NCBI GenBank assembly: GCA_035771165.1
Contig: JAWNZC010000102.1
Coordinates: 2,806,001-2,870,000 of the forward strand
DNA from: Paragorgia papillata
Lineage: Eukaryota; Cnidaria; Anthozoa; Scleralcyonacea; Coralliidae
Direction: 5' to 3'
DNA: 64,000 nt
Part shown: one piece after another, positions 1 to 10,700 of the stretch
Layout: each line of letters starts with the position of its first letter
Numbering within the stretch: the stretch's first letter is position 1
Translations under genes and position numbers: made by a program
The notes under the pieces: generated by a model
Databases searched by the model: none
The model's input: only the letters and a program-made list of their open reading frames with translations
Told to the model about the DNA's origin: nothing

Positions 1-100
1 TCTCACAACATAATGTAAGGTCTCATTATGTAACGTAAGGTCTCACAATGTAATGTGAGGTCATACAATGTCATGTAAGGTCTCTCAATGTAATGTTGTA
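1..100. repeat. Intronic minisatellite, 20-bp unit, 5 copies
   Basis: Five consecutive 20-bp units of the form TCTCACAATGTAATGTAAGG, each with a few substitutions, fill the first 100 bases. They lie upstream of the first visible CSTF1 exon, so they are most likely part of a CSTF1 intron cut by the window edge. No coding exon is visible between 1 and 192. Confidence 0.8.
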
Positions 101-192
101 ATGTCTCAGACTGTAAAAAGTGATATTTTGTCTTTCTGTGTTTTATTGGTTTAGTTTGAATGTATTATTTAATTGATTACATTCTGTTGTAG

Positions 193-2894
193 GGAAACTA
201 ATTGCCACTGGATCTGCAGATGCCTCAATCAAAGTTTGTACAAATTTTTACTCACACGATAATGAGATCCAATGACAGATTTATACCTACAGTAGATGTC
301 TGAATAACTATTTTACAAACACATGCATGTACAGTGTACATTTCAAATATCTAATTATGCAGCATCTAAGATAATATTAATTATTATGTTTTCCAGGTAT
401 TAGATGTTGACAGAATGATTGTTAAAACAACAATGCCCAGCTCACAGGACCACAGTGGGTCAACAGGAATGGAGAGTCATCCAGTTATCAGAACATTATA
501 TGACCATATTGATGTATGTCTCACAACTGAAGTTCCCATAGGTTGAAGAAATTTATAGGCTGGGGGAGCATGGTGCTGACATCCCATATTTATATTTATA
601 TAATACTGGTATATATATACACTACTGTATAAGAATTACCTTTCCATACCAGAAAATTCCCTTTCCTTGACAGGCATGGACAACTCACCCCTGGAGGTGT
701 CATATAAATGAAAAATAAAAAAATAAAATTCCAGAGGCTTTCATTTGACTACAAAATTAATGGCAATTTGTTAATAATTTAAATATGAATGACATAATGT
801 GCATGTTGGTACACTAATTCAATCTCAAGATATTGGTATCATCTTTTCTTATCTTCCAGGAAGTAACAGCATTGGAGTTCCATCCCTTAGCACCAGTTTT
901 GATTTCTGGAAGCCGTGATTACACAATAAAATTCTTTGACATTTCAAAGCCTTCAGTAAAAAAGGCGTATAGATCAATACAGGTGAAGAGAAGAATTATT
1001 TGTAATGAAAACATTATAATGTGAACAATATTATTCTTACTGTTTCAATCTTTTATGGCTGTGTAGGAAGTTGAACAAATAACCAGCATGTCATTTCATC
1101 CATCTGGTGATTATATCTTGGTTGGTACAGAACATCCAACTAGTAAGAACCATTAATGATTAATGGGCATGTGTCACCCCCCACATGACCCTGACCTTTG
1201 CCTTATTGTGATTGGTTGGTTAGCATTTGAAGGTAAAACATTTTGCCCTCAACAGCTATAACTGACCAATCACAGTAAGGCAGAGGTCAGGGTCACGTGT
1301 GTAACCTTGTTTTGTTACTATACATTACTTAATTCTCAATATTATAATGTATTCAAAATAATTATATCTATTGTTTTTCAGTTCGACTTTATGAAGTGAA
1401 CACGTTGCAGTGTTTTGTTGCCAGCAACCCTCGGGAGTATCATACTGGACCAATTACAATGGTAAATAATGTACTTTGATTCATGTTTTCTTCTCCAACA
1501 CAATTATATAAGGCACTCACTGATCAGACTGCAGTGAGTTCTATAAAGTATCTGATTACCATTATTAGCTCTTTAATTAATTCGATCCTTCCTATCATTT
1601 TTCTTATTATATCTATTTACTTTCCTATCACCCTATTAAATTGCTCCAATCAGATTTACACAATCTGGCATGACCCACTCAGATTGGCATGTTTTTCAGG
1701 TCAAATATTCACCTTCTGGTCATCTTTATGCCTCATCCAGCAAAGATGGATCAATAAAAGTAAGCTACTGGTAATTAATTGATGTGCACCAGTACATAAT
1801 TTTGATTATGGATTGTGTTTCTTGTATTGATAGGTTTGGGATGGTGTTAGTAATCGTTGCATTTCAACATTTCCTAATGCTCACAATGGCAGTGAGGTAA
1901 ATCATCACAAAAGTGCCTTTTGCTAAATTGTATGTTCACTCACTAAATAAATATAGTTTATGTTGACTTGTTTTTCTTTGATAATTATTTAGGTGTCATC
2001 TGTAAGATTTTCAAAAAATTCAAAGGTATGTACTGTATATAAAAACGAGTTATTCCTCCAGCCTTTAATAGGCCTCATGATAAAAAATATATTAACATTA
2101 AAATTGTTTGGTTTAGTACTTATTGTCAAATGGAAAGGACTCACTGGTGTTTTTGTGGGAGTTGTCAACAGGTAAAAAGAAGCATTTTGATTAATTGTTG
2201 TACTATTAAAAATTCTTATTTTATTGTTCTGTTAAATTGTCCTCAGGATATCAGGTTTGGAACTGTTGAAACTTTAAGATTGGGTAAATATTATGAGGTG
2301 AATAGTTATTCTAATTCTATTGCAGGTCGTGCTGTGAGTATGTACACTGGAGTAAAAACAACAGCACCACATTCTGTTGGTGTGTCATTTAACCACACAG
2401 AGGACTACAGTTAGTTCATTTTCCTGATTTCTTTTTTTGCTTTTATTTCAATGCAATATATTTATTACACCTATTTCTGTTCTTCAATTTTTAAAATAGT
2501 TTTTCTGCCAGATAACATTGAGAAGAATGGCATCATATCATTATCATGTTGGGATACAAGAACAACAGAGAAATTAAAAAATCTACCATCAGGTATTTTT
2601 ACTACATCTGATCAACAATCAAATAGTAATGTCACGGAGATCTATGTCCTGCATCCACTACAAATAGTCACAGAGCTTGTCACTCATTATGGGAAACTAA
2701 AGAAATGTATACTAAGGGGCATCTATTTAATATAATTAAGTTATGTTTTGTAACAGTCTTTTTTTTTTATCTGATGTTTTAATATAGGACACAACAACAC
2801 TATTGGTTGTGTGAAGCATTCCCCTACAGCAGCTGCATTTGTATCTTGCAGTGACGATTATAGAGCAAGATTTTGGTATTCAGAAGGAATATGA
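193..2894 (+). CDS. CSTF1: CSTF1 (cleavage stimulation factor subunit 1, CstF-50), 3' part, 12 exons
   Basis: WD40-repeat subunit of the nuclear CstF complex, which binds the GU-rich element downstream of poly(A) sites in pre-mRNA 3' processing. Exons read as 193-233, 397-513, 860-982, 1067-1142, 1382-1461, 1700-1759, 1834-1896, 1993-2025, 2117-2171, 2326-2409, 2500-2592 and 2788-2894 (TGA stop 2892-2894). All junctions are GT-AG and the phases join without a break, giving about 310 residues. Diagnostic segments resembling animal CSTF1 include [78 protein letters not shown] and the terminal [11 protein letters not shown]. These cover most of the WD40 propeller. The N-terminal dimerisation region, about 120 residues in vertebrates, must lie upstream of the window. 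Introns are 74-346 bp; one exon is only 33 nt. No break or missing key segment is seen, so the gene looks functional. Confidence 0.95.
1183..1298. mobile_element. Short foldback (MITE-like) in a CSTF1 intron
   Basis: Two arms of about 38 bp (1183-1220 and 1261-1298) are inverted copies with about five mismatches; both carry GTGATTGGT and CCCTGACC. A 40-bp spacer separates them. The element sits wholly inside the intron 1143-1381. No open reading frame is present. It resembles a small non-autonomous DNA element, but no clear target-site duplication was identified. Confidence 0.6.
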
Positions 2895-3703
2895 TAGTAC
2901 TCCTTTATATGAACTGTCTTTTTTTTTAATTCCTTGTATTTTGTTGGACTCAAAAATTCTGATTACTGTAATACATTTTATTGTATTAAATAAGGATGTC
3001 TTGAAACAATTTCAAACTTGGATGGTGTCAATCAATCCTACTGACTTGGGGGTACCTTGGTGATAGGGCAGTATGATTTGTTGTCTAAACACCTCTGGTA
3101 TGGTGACTCTAGCCTGCTGCAGGCTAGGTGACTCTGGCTGGTAAAAAAACAAAGATAAAGTACATACATGTAGATAACCTTACAAAATGTAAAGTGGGAC
3201 CCTTCTGGTATGGTAAGCCATCTAGCAGAGCCCTCTTAGTTTGGTGTGAATGCATGTGAGAACAACCCTTGCATAGGCTAGCCCAATTGCTTCATGTAAA
3301 CAGCCGTAGAATTGCTTCATGTAAACAGCCGTAGTAAGTGTAATCTGACACTGGGTTTTAGTATTTATTCTTAAATTATTCCGTTTCCCTTGTGGTGTAT
3401 CAATTAACACTCTTTTCAAAAGAATGGAATGTTTCATCATTCAATAAATGTTGAAGCATCAAATAACCTTCTGTCAGTTTTGACATTCATAAATAGTGAA
3501 ATAGACCTCAACCGAAATATTTGTCAAGTGCGTTTAACAGATGCTAAGTTTTGACCAAGTTTTTAAACAGATTTCATTTTTACTTGTTCAAAAATGTTTT
3601 GTTTGACCAAAAAAGGTTTAAGCAAAGTATGTGACTGTGTGCTCATATCCGGTTAATACATCCCGTGACGTGTTTGGAATGTTTTTGAGTGCGAGCACTA
3701 GGG
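2895..3703. other. CSTF1-LIM intergenic region
   Basis: About 800 bp between two same-strand genes. It holds a short palindrome around 3110-3128 (TAGCCTGCTGCAGGCTA) and a direct duplication of about 25 bp containing GCTTCATGTAAACAGCCGTA at 3287-3335. Open frames here are short, lack family features and look incidental. It probably holds the CSTF1 3' UTR and the LIM gene promoter. Confidence 0.5.
2985..2990 (+). other. Candidate CSTF1 poly(A) signal (ATTAAA)
   Basis: ATTAAA, the commonest variant poly(A) hexamer, lies about 90 bp after the CSTF1 stop codon in T-rich sequence. It is a plausible 3' processing signal; no transcript evidence is available. Confidence 0.35.
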
Positions 3704-3710
3704 TATAAAT
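3704..3710 (+). promoter_or_regulatory. TATA box of the LIM-protein gene
   Basis: TATAAAT lies 102 bp upstream of the LIM-protein ATG. A start site about 30 bp downstream (near 3735) would give a 5' UTR of about 70 nt with no upstream ATG, which supports 3806 as the first translated AUG. Confidence 0.5.
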
Positions 3711-3805
3711 GCCATGGTAGACACCCTGCCGAGTATCTTCTAGACATTGAGCTTGTATAGAGAAGAGACAATAACGTTAGGAGGGATCGATTAACGACGG
3801 CAAAT

Positions 3806-6800
3806 ATGACAACACAGCGTACTAGCTTACATGTTGTTATCAACGTGCCGGCCAAAAGCTACCAGAAGAAGGTACCGCCACCAACATTACCAAAACCTAA
3901 AGCTAAGAAATATACAGCTGAAGAAAGTTCTGAATTAAGTTTCCCCGCTCCACCACCAGAAGCTTTTGAGGAAAAAACAGATCCAATGCAGTCGGGAAAT
4001 CGGGGTGCGGCTGAAGACGAGCTTGATAAACTCACTGATCTATTGATGAAGAATTTGGAAAACACAGACGATCCAGATTTTTTTGGTGAGTCATTTTGTA
4101 ACATATTATTGTTCATTTGATAGTTGTCTTTACTTGGCTCATTTTGAATATAAGTGTGTTAAGGTAGAGAGATCAGTGCATTGTCAAAACAGATGTTCTG
4201 ACTCGCTCTATTTTATCTAGCTTGCTGTAAAAGTGTCACTTTATCACACGAGCGAACAAACAGCGAGATTTGAAAAACATACAAAGACTCGTTTGTTAAT
4301 TTATGCAAATAATACTAGACAAGTGTAACAAACTTTGTCGCAATTATTGAAAAGATTGTTCGACAAGAAATGGAGCAAATAATTACACAATATCGATAAG
4401 AAAATAATTAACTGTACTGTCTAATGTTTCACTGGTATTTTTTTAATTAACACTGAACACACTAATGATATTTACATTATTTTTGTCGTACACAAGCCTA
4501 AAAGAGCAATTGAACGCAGACGTTGCTTTCTTAGATTTTTACAAATTTCTACAACTCGCGCCGCAGACGTCAACATTAGATTGAAATGTACATAGTCGGA
4601 TAGTCCTACATGATGTGTGTAAATTTCCAAATAAGACAAGCATGAGATATGCTAGCAGAAAAGAACCAGCGCAATCGTTTATTGTACTGTAATTTCCCTA
4701 GACTAATGGAGTGGTGTTACATCTTGTAGGTATGTGTTATAAATGTGGTGGAAAGATTAGTGGTAGTAAGGCAGGATGCAGAGCAATGGACAACAATTAT
4801 CATGTAACATGTTTTGTTTGTGACACTTGTGGTAAGTGAATGAGATTATCCCAAGTGATAATATTGAAATAAACTCCAATAGATTCTCTACTGTATAATA
4901 TACCATAATATTATGCTGTTTATTTAGGTTGTCAGCTTTTGAACATGGCATTTTATCAAGTTGAAGATAAAGTCATCTGTGAACCAGACTATATGGTATA
5001 ACTCTTTTTAATTATTTTATATATATGAATATAATTGATCATTACTGTAAAACATCAATAATTATAAAACTATATATAATCATTTATAATTAATCTTTTA
5101 TGGGCCAGTCACAATTCTATCCAACATCGTTCGAGTGGTTTGACTAACATCTACCAAAATTATTTGTCAGTATCCTAGGATTCAGTCAAAGTATTCTCAC
5201 TGATAGTTGTAGTCAAATAATGCCATGTTCAATAGGTGTACAACGTCTGTTGTTCTGCTCAGAAAAATGAAGTCAAATCACTGAATGAATGAATAACATA
5301 ATTAATTCTAATCTACTTTTAGAACACATTGGAAAACTGTGTTGTATGCAAGAATGTTATCACAGACAAGGTTTGTACTTCTAATTGCAATTTAGAAACC
5401 ATCATGAAAGTTCTTTTTTCCCCCAGTCATTGCAAAAACCAACTCGCAGCTCACTGTGAGTGTTGGCATGTAATTAAAAACAACTCACAGTGCTTGTTTT
5501 CTCATTGTGAGTTCTTTTTAATGATACAAGTACTCGCAGCAACATTAAAAAGAACTCACAACGAGAAAACAAGCACTGTGAGTTGTTTTTAATTACATGC
5601 AAACACTTGCAGAGAAAACACTCACAGCGAGCTGGTTTTTGCGATGACTGGAAAAGAGCCTTAAGACATACATTGACCTAGTTAGTTACATGTACACATT
5701 TAATATGATGAAGCAATAAAATGTTTTAATATTGGTAATAGTGCACAAATGCAGTTTAGTTTTATATTATTTTAAAATAGCAGAATGCTTTGAGGTTGTT
5801 TTTTTCTATTTGATCAACTGCAGTTTTGACTATTTCCTGCTGTGGCTATATAATTATATTCAATATTGTTTGTATTTCTGAGAAATCGATTTTTTGTCAT
5901 TTGCAGATACTGCGTGCATTGAATGCTGCCTATCACCCACAATGCTTTGCTTGTGCTGAATGTGAGAAATGTCTCGATGGAGTTCACTTCACTTTAGATG
6001 CAAATGATAATATTCACTGTGTCAACTGTTATTATAAGTAAGTTGTTTTTTAAGATGCTGGTATGAAAAAAACAACTTATATTAAAAATTAGTAAAATTC
6101 ACTATTTATTCATTGCTTTTTCAGAAAATATTCTCCTCGTTGTTTTGCATGCAATGACCTTATTCTTCCAGAAGAGGTATTTATAAATAAACTAATATAA
6201 TTTATATTAAGATATCTGTTGTCAAAAGTTTTATAATGCATTATATTTCAGGGTAGAGATGAAATTGTACGCATTGTATCAATGGAAAAAGACTTTCATG
6301 TCAGCTGTTTCAAATGCGAGGTAAGACAATGACTATTATTGTAATATTCAAGATGGGGATTCTTTTACCAAGAACTGAGGCATTAAGCCACATACTTCAC
6401 GAGGTGCATAGCACCAAGGGAAAAGTATAGGCTTAATGCCGAGGTTCGAGGTAATTAACTAATTTAGTTCAAATTTCGAGGTAATTAACTAATTTAGTTC
6501 AAATTTCACATAAGGTTTTGTCTTTATCTGTATACTTCCTGGGCTTTATACGGATTATTAAAGACCATGCATTTATAATGACAATTCAAATGTGAGCAAG
6601 TGTCAGGCCATATTGTTGTGATGAAGGCCAAAAAGTAATAAAATAATATTTAATATTAATTATGCAAGTTCTAATCTTTCAGGAGTATTAATTATGCAAG
6701 TTCAAATCTTTCAGGAGTATTAATTATGCAAGTTCTAATCTTTCAGGAGTATTAATTATGCAAGTTCTAATCTTTCAGGAGTATTAATTATGCAAGTTCT

Positions 6801-7059
6801 AATCTTTCAGGAGTATTAATTATGCAAGTTCTAATCTTTCAGGAGTATTAATTATGCAAGTTCAAATCTTTCAGGAGTATTAATTACGCAAGTTCTAATC
6901 TTTCAGGAGTGTGGATTATTGCTATCTTCTGAGGAAGAAGGTCATGGGTGTTACCCTATTGAAGGTCACCTGCTGTGTGAACCATGTAATGGCAAACGTG
7001 TTAAAGAATTAACCAGGAAGTCTGGATCCACGCAGCATCCACTAACAACAGAACTGTAA
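3806..7059 (+). CDS. LPP-like: Zyxin/LPP/TRIP6-family three-LIM-domain protein, complete, 8 exons
   Basis: Adhesion and actin-associated adaptor of the zyxin family, whose LIM domains bind partners at focal adhesions and in the nucleus. Exons: 3806-4085, 4730-4831, 4928-4995, 5323-5370, 5907-6037, 6125-6176, 6252-6320 and 6907-7059 (TAA 7057-7059). All introns are GT-AG and the phases are continuous over 903 nt, giving 300 residues. The N-terminus has a proline-rich patch (22-31), an Ena/VASP EVH1-type ligand FPAPP (46-50) and an acidic leucine-rich helix DELDKLTDLLMKNLE (71-85), matching the conserved pre-LIM motif of zyxin. LIM1 uses C96, C99, H118, C121, C124, C127, C145 and D148. LIM2 uses C156, C159, H176, C179, C182, C185, C204 and C207. 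LIM3 uses C216, C219, H243, C246, C249, C252, C274 and C277. The tail ends TTEL, a class I PDZ ligand comparable to the ends of LPP and TRIP6. At 300 residues it is much shorter than human relatives (about 476-612) because the N-terminal region is compact. Subfamily assignment among LPP, TRIP6 and zyxin is not resolvable by eye. Confidence 0.94.
5412..5660. mobile_element. Long near-perfect foldback (MITE-like) in LIM intron 4
   Basis: The outer arms 5423-5460 and 5615-5651 share an inverted CCAGTCAT(T/C)GCAAAAACC. The inner arms 5471-5523 and 5542-5595 pair almost perfectly over about 53 bp around a loop of about 18 bp. The whole fits inside the intron 5371-5906. Open frames across it are read-through of the palindrome and not genes. 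It is consistent with a non-autonomous foldback transposon; transcribed, it would form a long RNA duplex. Confidence 0.7.
6377..6458. repeat. Small inverted repeat in LIM intron 7
   Basis: The arms near 6377-6400 and 6434-6456 both carry GGCATTAAGCC in opposite orientation, with a spacer of about 35 bp. No coding capacity. It is probably a small foldback insertion. Confidence 0.45.
6448..6508. repeat. Direct duplication of about 30 bp in LIM intron 7
   Basis: Two adjacent identical copies of a unit containing GGTAATTAACTAATTTAG, joined at CGAGG. It looks like a recent slippage duplication with no coding role. Confidence 0.7.
6651..6906 (+). repeat. Eight tandem 32-bp copies of a 3' splice-site module
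   Basis: The 32-bp unit reads GTATTAATTATGCAAG followed by TTCTAATCTTTCAGGA. AG dinucleotides end at 6682, 6714, 6746, 6778, 6810, 6842, 6874 and 6906, exactly 32 bp apart. The last AG (6906) is the acceptor of the final LIM exon at 6907. Each unit contains a branch-point-like CTAAT (CAAAT in copies 2 and 7), a short pyrimidine run CTTTC, and CAG followed by GAGT, so each looks like a complete acceptor. Use of an earlier acceptor would read GAG TAT TAA, an immediate in-frame stop. Confidence 0.9.
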
Positions 7060-7734
7060 ATAACTTCTTATCACTGACAAAACTGAGGCAGTGGTGTTAT
7101 GTCATGTGAAGCTTTTCAATTTTTCATAGATATCTTATTGTTATTTCAAAATACATAAATATTTGTAAGTATGCTGTGTTGGATACATTAGTAAACATTG
7201 AACTCTGTAAGTCTGCAAAGTCTCTCACTTGTTCCCAATTAGAAATTAGTTTGGAAGATTTGATAAAAAGATAAATAAAATGAAACTTTAATATCAATTA
7301 CTACCAAGACAGTCAAGTTCTAAACTATAATTATGGTACTGTACAGTATGTACATGGTTGTACATCATATTAAGCAATAATTTGACAGCTTTGGCTTCGG
7401 CTTTTATTACATTTTAAACTAGAGTATAATGTCAAAACTAACAGCATATAAAAATCTTCTGCCCTGCTAGCTTAGTTTAACTTGTAATGGAGTGACCCAT
7501 AGTATGTGAAGAGGTCAGCAAAATTATAAACATTTCAGTGTTCACTGCACAGTAATTATCCACCATATATGGTGGGATTTCTCCATGTCGAAAGAAATTT
7601 GCCTTTACTTAGTCTCATACAAGACAAAAAAAAACCTACCTACATCAGCTCAAATTATTGATAAACATGCAGGTGACACATATCCAGAATGTTATTTACT
7701 ACCAGTCACCCCTACCTAAGCAGTTTCCAGCTGC
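7060..7734. other. Convergent intergenic region between LIM and TRAIP
   Basis: Tail-to-tail 675-bp spacer. On the + strand AATAAA at 7274-7279 is the candidate poly(A) signal for the LIM gene, 215 bp after its stop. On the - strand AATAAA at 7403-7408 (TTTATT on +) is the candidate for TRAIP, about 330 bp after its stop. No further gene is seen. Confidence 0.55.
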
Positions 7735-10700
7735 TTACATTTGAGGTAAGGCAGGGTCTGTTAAAGTTCTTACAAACTTTGATATTTTAACTGGTTTGAC
7801 AACCTTTTTCTTTGGTCTACATGGTGCAGGCATTAGCACTGTTGAATGCCCACCTAAACCATTATACCCCTTACGTAATCTACCTGAATCCATGTTTATG
7901 TGATTGTATGTACGTTTTCTGTTTTGTCGCAATGCACCAGGGTGAATTGGTGAGAGGAATTCAGAAGATGCAATGGCTTGCTCACAGGAAAATGAAACAG
8001 TAGGCTTGGGTTTTTTCCTGAGGTAAATGAAAGAAAGAAAAATGTTTGCCTTCAACTACAATAAAATTGTAATATCAATCAATGGCCATTCATGACCACA
8101 GTACAGATGGAAGATGTCTTATATTGGAGGGGCTTATTCATCAATAGAACAATAAAGAGTGTATTTTGCCTCCCCCTCCACCTCCAGCTAATTAATGTTA
8201 GGCCTTTCTTAGCCCCACCTCAAGAGATATTGGGGAGGTTTAGCACCCTTGATAGAAATATTGGGGGCAGAGGTCTATATAGCCCCTAGCGGCCTAGCCC
8301 TTACAGTTCTGCTGCACTTGACAGGATGTTATTGCAAGCTAAGAGGCCAGTAGAAAAGCTAACTAACAGATTGCAACAATGCTGTTCATTCAACAAGCTG
8401 CTACAACCTTGTTAACATCAACCTGTTAACAAGTTGTTAGCTGCAGAGCAGTAACAGGTTATTGGAACAACATGTTACAGGTCTGTATAGACATATTAAC
8501 AGACTAGGACAACCTGTGCAAACACATGACAGTGACAACCTGTTGAACAGCCTTGGAAGAACTTGCTTGTGCATGTAGTGTAGGTGACAAGATCTCTAGT
8601 TCGTAAACATAAGCACACTTGAATGCAATATTATATAATAAGTCAGGATTACCTAGTTTTGTCTTCATCACAAGTACTCTTTATAAATTCAATACTTTCA
8701 TTATTTTCACACGAAAGGACAGGCTGTGTCAGAAGTAGAGGGGCAGGACTAAGAAAAAAGAATAAAATCTCAGCACATAACTATGTTTCAGAAGAGTACC
8801 CCCCCCCCTTAATTGCACACCAATAGCAACAATATGGAGTGGTGACTTATTACTGGTATGACTGACATCACAAAACAATTACCTATGTCTTACAAACAAA
8901 ATCCAGACACCCTGACCCAGCACCATAATTACAGTATACCAATATACTGTACCTTTCTCTGAGTAGCCTGTTGATTATGCTGTTACGTGGACTAGGAGAT
9001 TGAAATGATGCCTGTAGTTTATCCAATTTTTTCTTTAAGCTCTTAAAAATAAAAGATGGTCTTATATTATCAAAGCATTTGGTACTTGCCAGTTCCAGCT
9101 ATACACACGTACAAACACGCAAGCTGTAACAGACCCACAAACAAGTTCTTACAGGGCTGTCACTGTCATGTGTTTGTACTGGCTGTCCCAGGTTGTTGAC
9201 AACTTGCAACAAGGTTGATAACTCCAACAGACCTGTGACAAGTTGTTCGAACAACCTGTTACCATGTTGCAGCTAACAAGTTGTTAACAGGTTAATGCTA
9301 AGAAGGTTGTAGCACTAGCTTGTTGAATGAATAACATTGTTACAACCTGTTAACAGCATTGCTGTAATCCTGTTACAACCTGTTAACAGCATTGCTGTAA
9401 TCCTGTTGTAAACATATCCTGTTAACAAGCTGTGAGATTTTTACGTGTACGTAGACCAATCTGTTGAAAGTTTAATTGTTATAACAATTTTTACCATCCT
9501 TTAGTTATCAATTAAAGAAGATCCCACTTGGTTGCAAGGTCTTGTACATGCAGCAGAACAGTATTCAATAGAAGGCCCTTGTAACATTTTTAAAATAATT
9601 TATAATCTGTCATATTCAGGGCTTTCAGAATTATTTCAAGTAGGCAGCTGTAAGGTGAATGGGGAGTTTTTATCTTTAAACTACAACTAAAACCATTCTA
9701 ATATATTGTAATAAAGAACAACTGCTCAGACATTTTATTATACTGGATTTTATCAAATTTTACAAAATGTCAGTCTATTCAAGATGGACGAAGTCAATAT
9801 TTTTGAACAAATACGAACATCGATTGTTTTCGAAAAAGGAATAAAAATAGACAAGGTTGAGTAAAGAATAACTTTATTTTGATGCTTAATTAAAGTAGAG
9901 AGAAAGGTGCAGAGCAGATATTTTGATATTTGAAAGAAAAGTAGCTGGCAGTATCCCTCATGACAACCGAGGGAGCTCCGCTGGCTGCCGCCTTATTTTG
10001 AAAGCCCTGCATATTATTTGTTTGTGTGTTATTTAATATTCTCTTGAAAAAAGTGAGTCAGAGTTACTTGTTTTTCATCTTCAACATCTTTAAGTTGCTC
10101 ATGCATTGATTCAATTTCTTTTGTGTATTTTGAACATTCAAATTCTTTTGTTTTCAACTAAAATAAAAATAATTATCAAAATTGGAATGCAAAGCATCAG
10201 AAGGGAAAATTTACACTTAGTTTTTACAGTATACTGTAATTATTAGTAATTATTAGTATTGTAAGTTGTAATGTTGTTGTTGTTGTCAATGAAAATTTCC
10301 TCCACCACAGACCTACTAGTACTGTAAGTACACGGGGTCAATTGGCCTGAATAATTTCTAAATACTTGGTCAGGACACAGGTGCAAAAATTAATATCAGC
10401 TTTTTAATATATCCTACCTTATGCTGTAAAAGATTGAAGCCTCTTTCAATATTCTCTTTATCTGATTGGGCTTTTTTCTTTGTCACTCGCATTTTCTCGT
10501 GTTCTCTGTCTCAAGACATACAGTACATGTACAATTATAAGTGAAGTAAGTGAATGCTACAAGTAATTTATTGATAATAAATAATTATAATTTCCAATGT
10601 CTGACATTAGAGAATTAGTGCAAAATTAACCACTCCAAAATACCAACTCAAGACATACAGTACATGTACAATTATAAGTGAATGCTACAAGTAATTTATT

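Noticed and set aside
3643..4116. Minus-strand frames over the LIM promoter and first exon
   Set aside because: They are shadows of the well-supported plus-strand LIM exon and its promoter.
5329..5592. 87-codon plus-strand frame in LIM intron 4
   Set aside because: It starts in a true exon but runs through a GT donor into the foldback element; the splice-phase model explains the region better.
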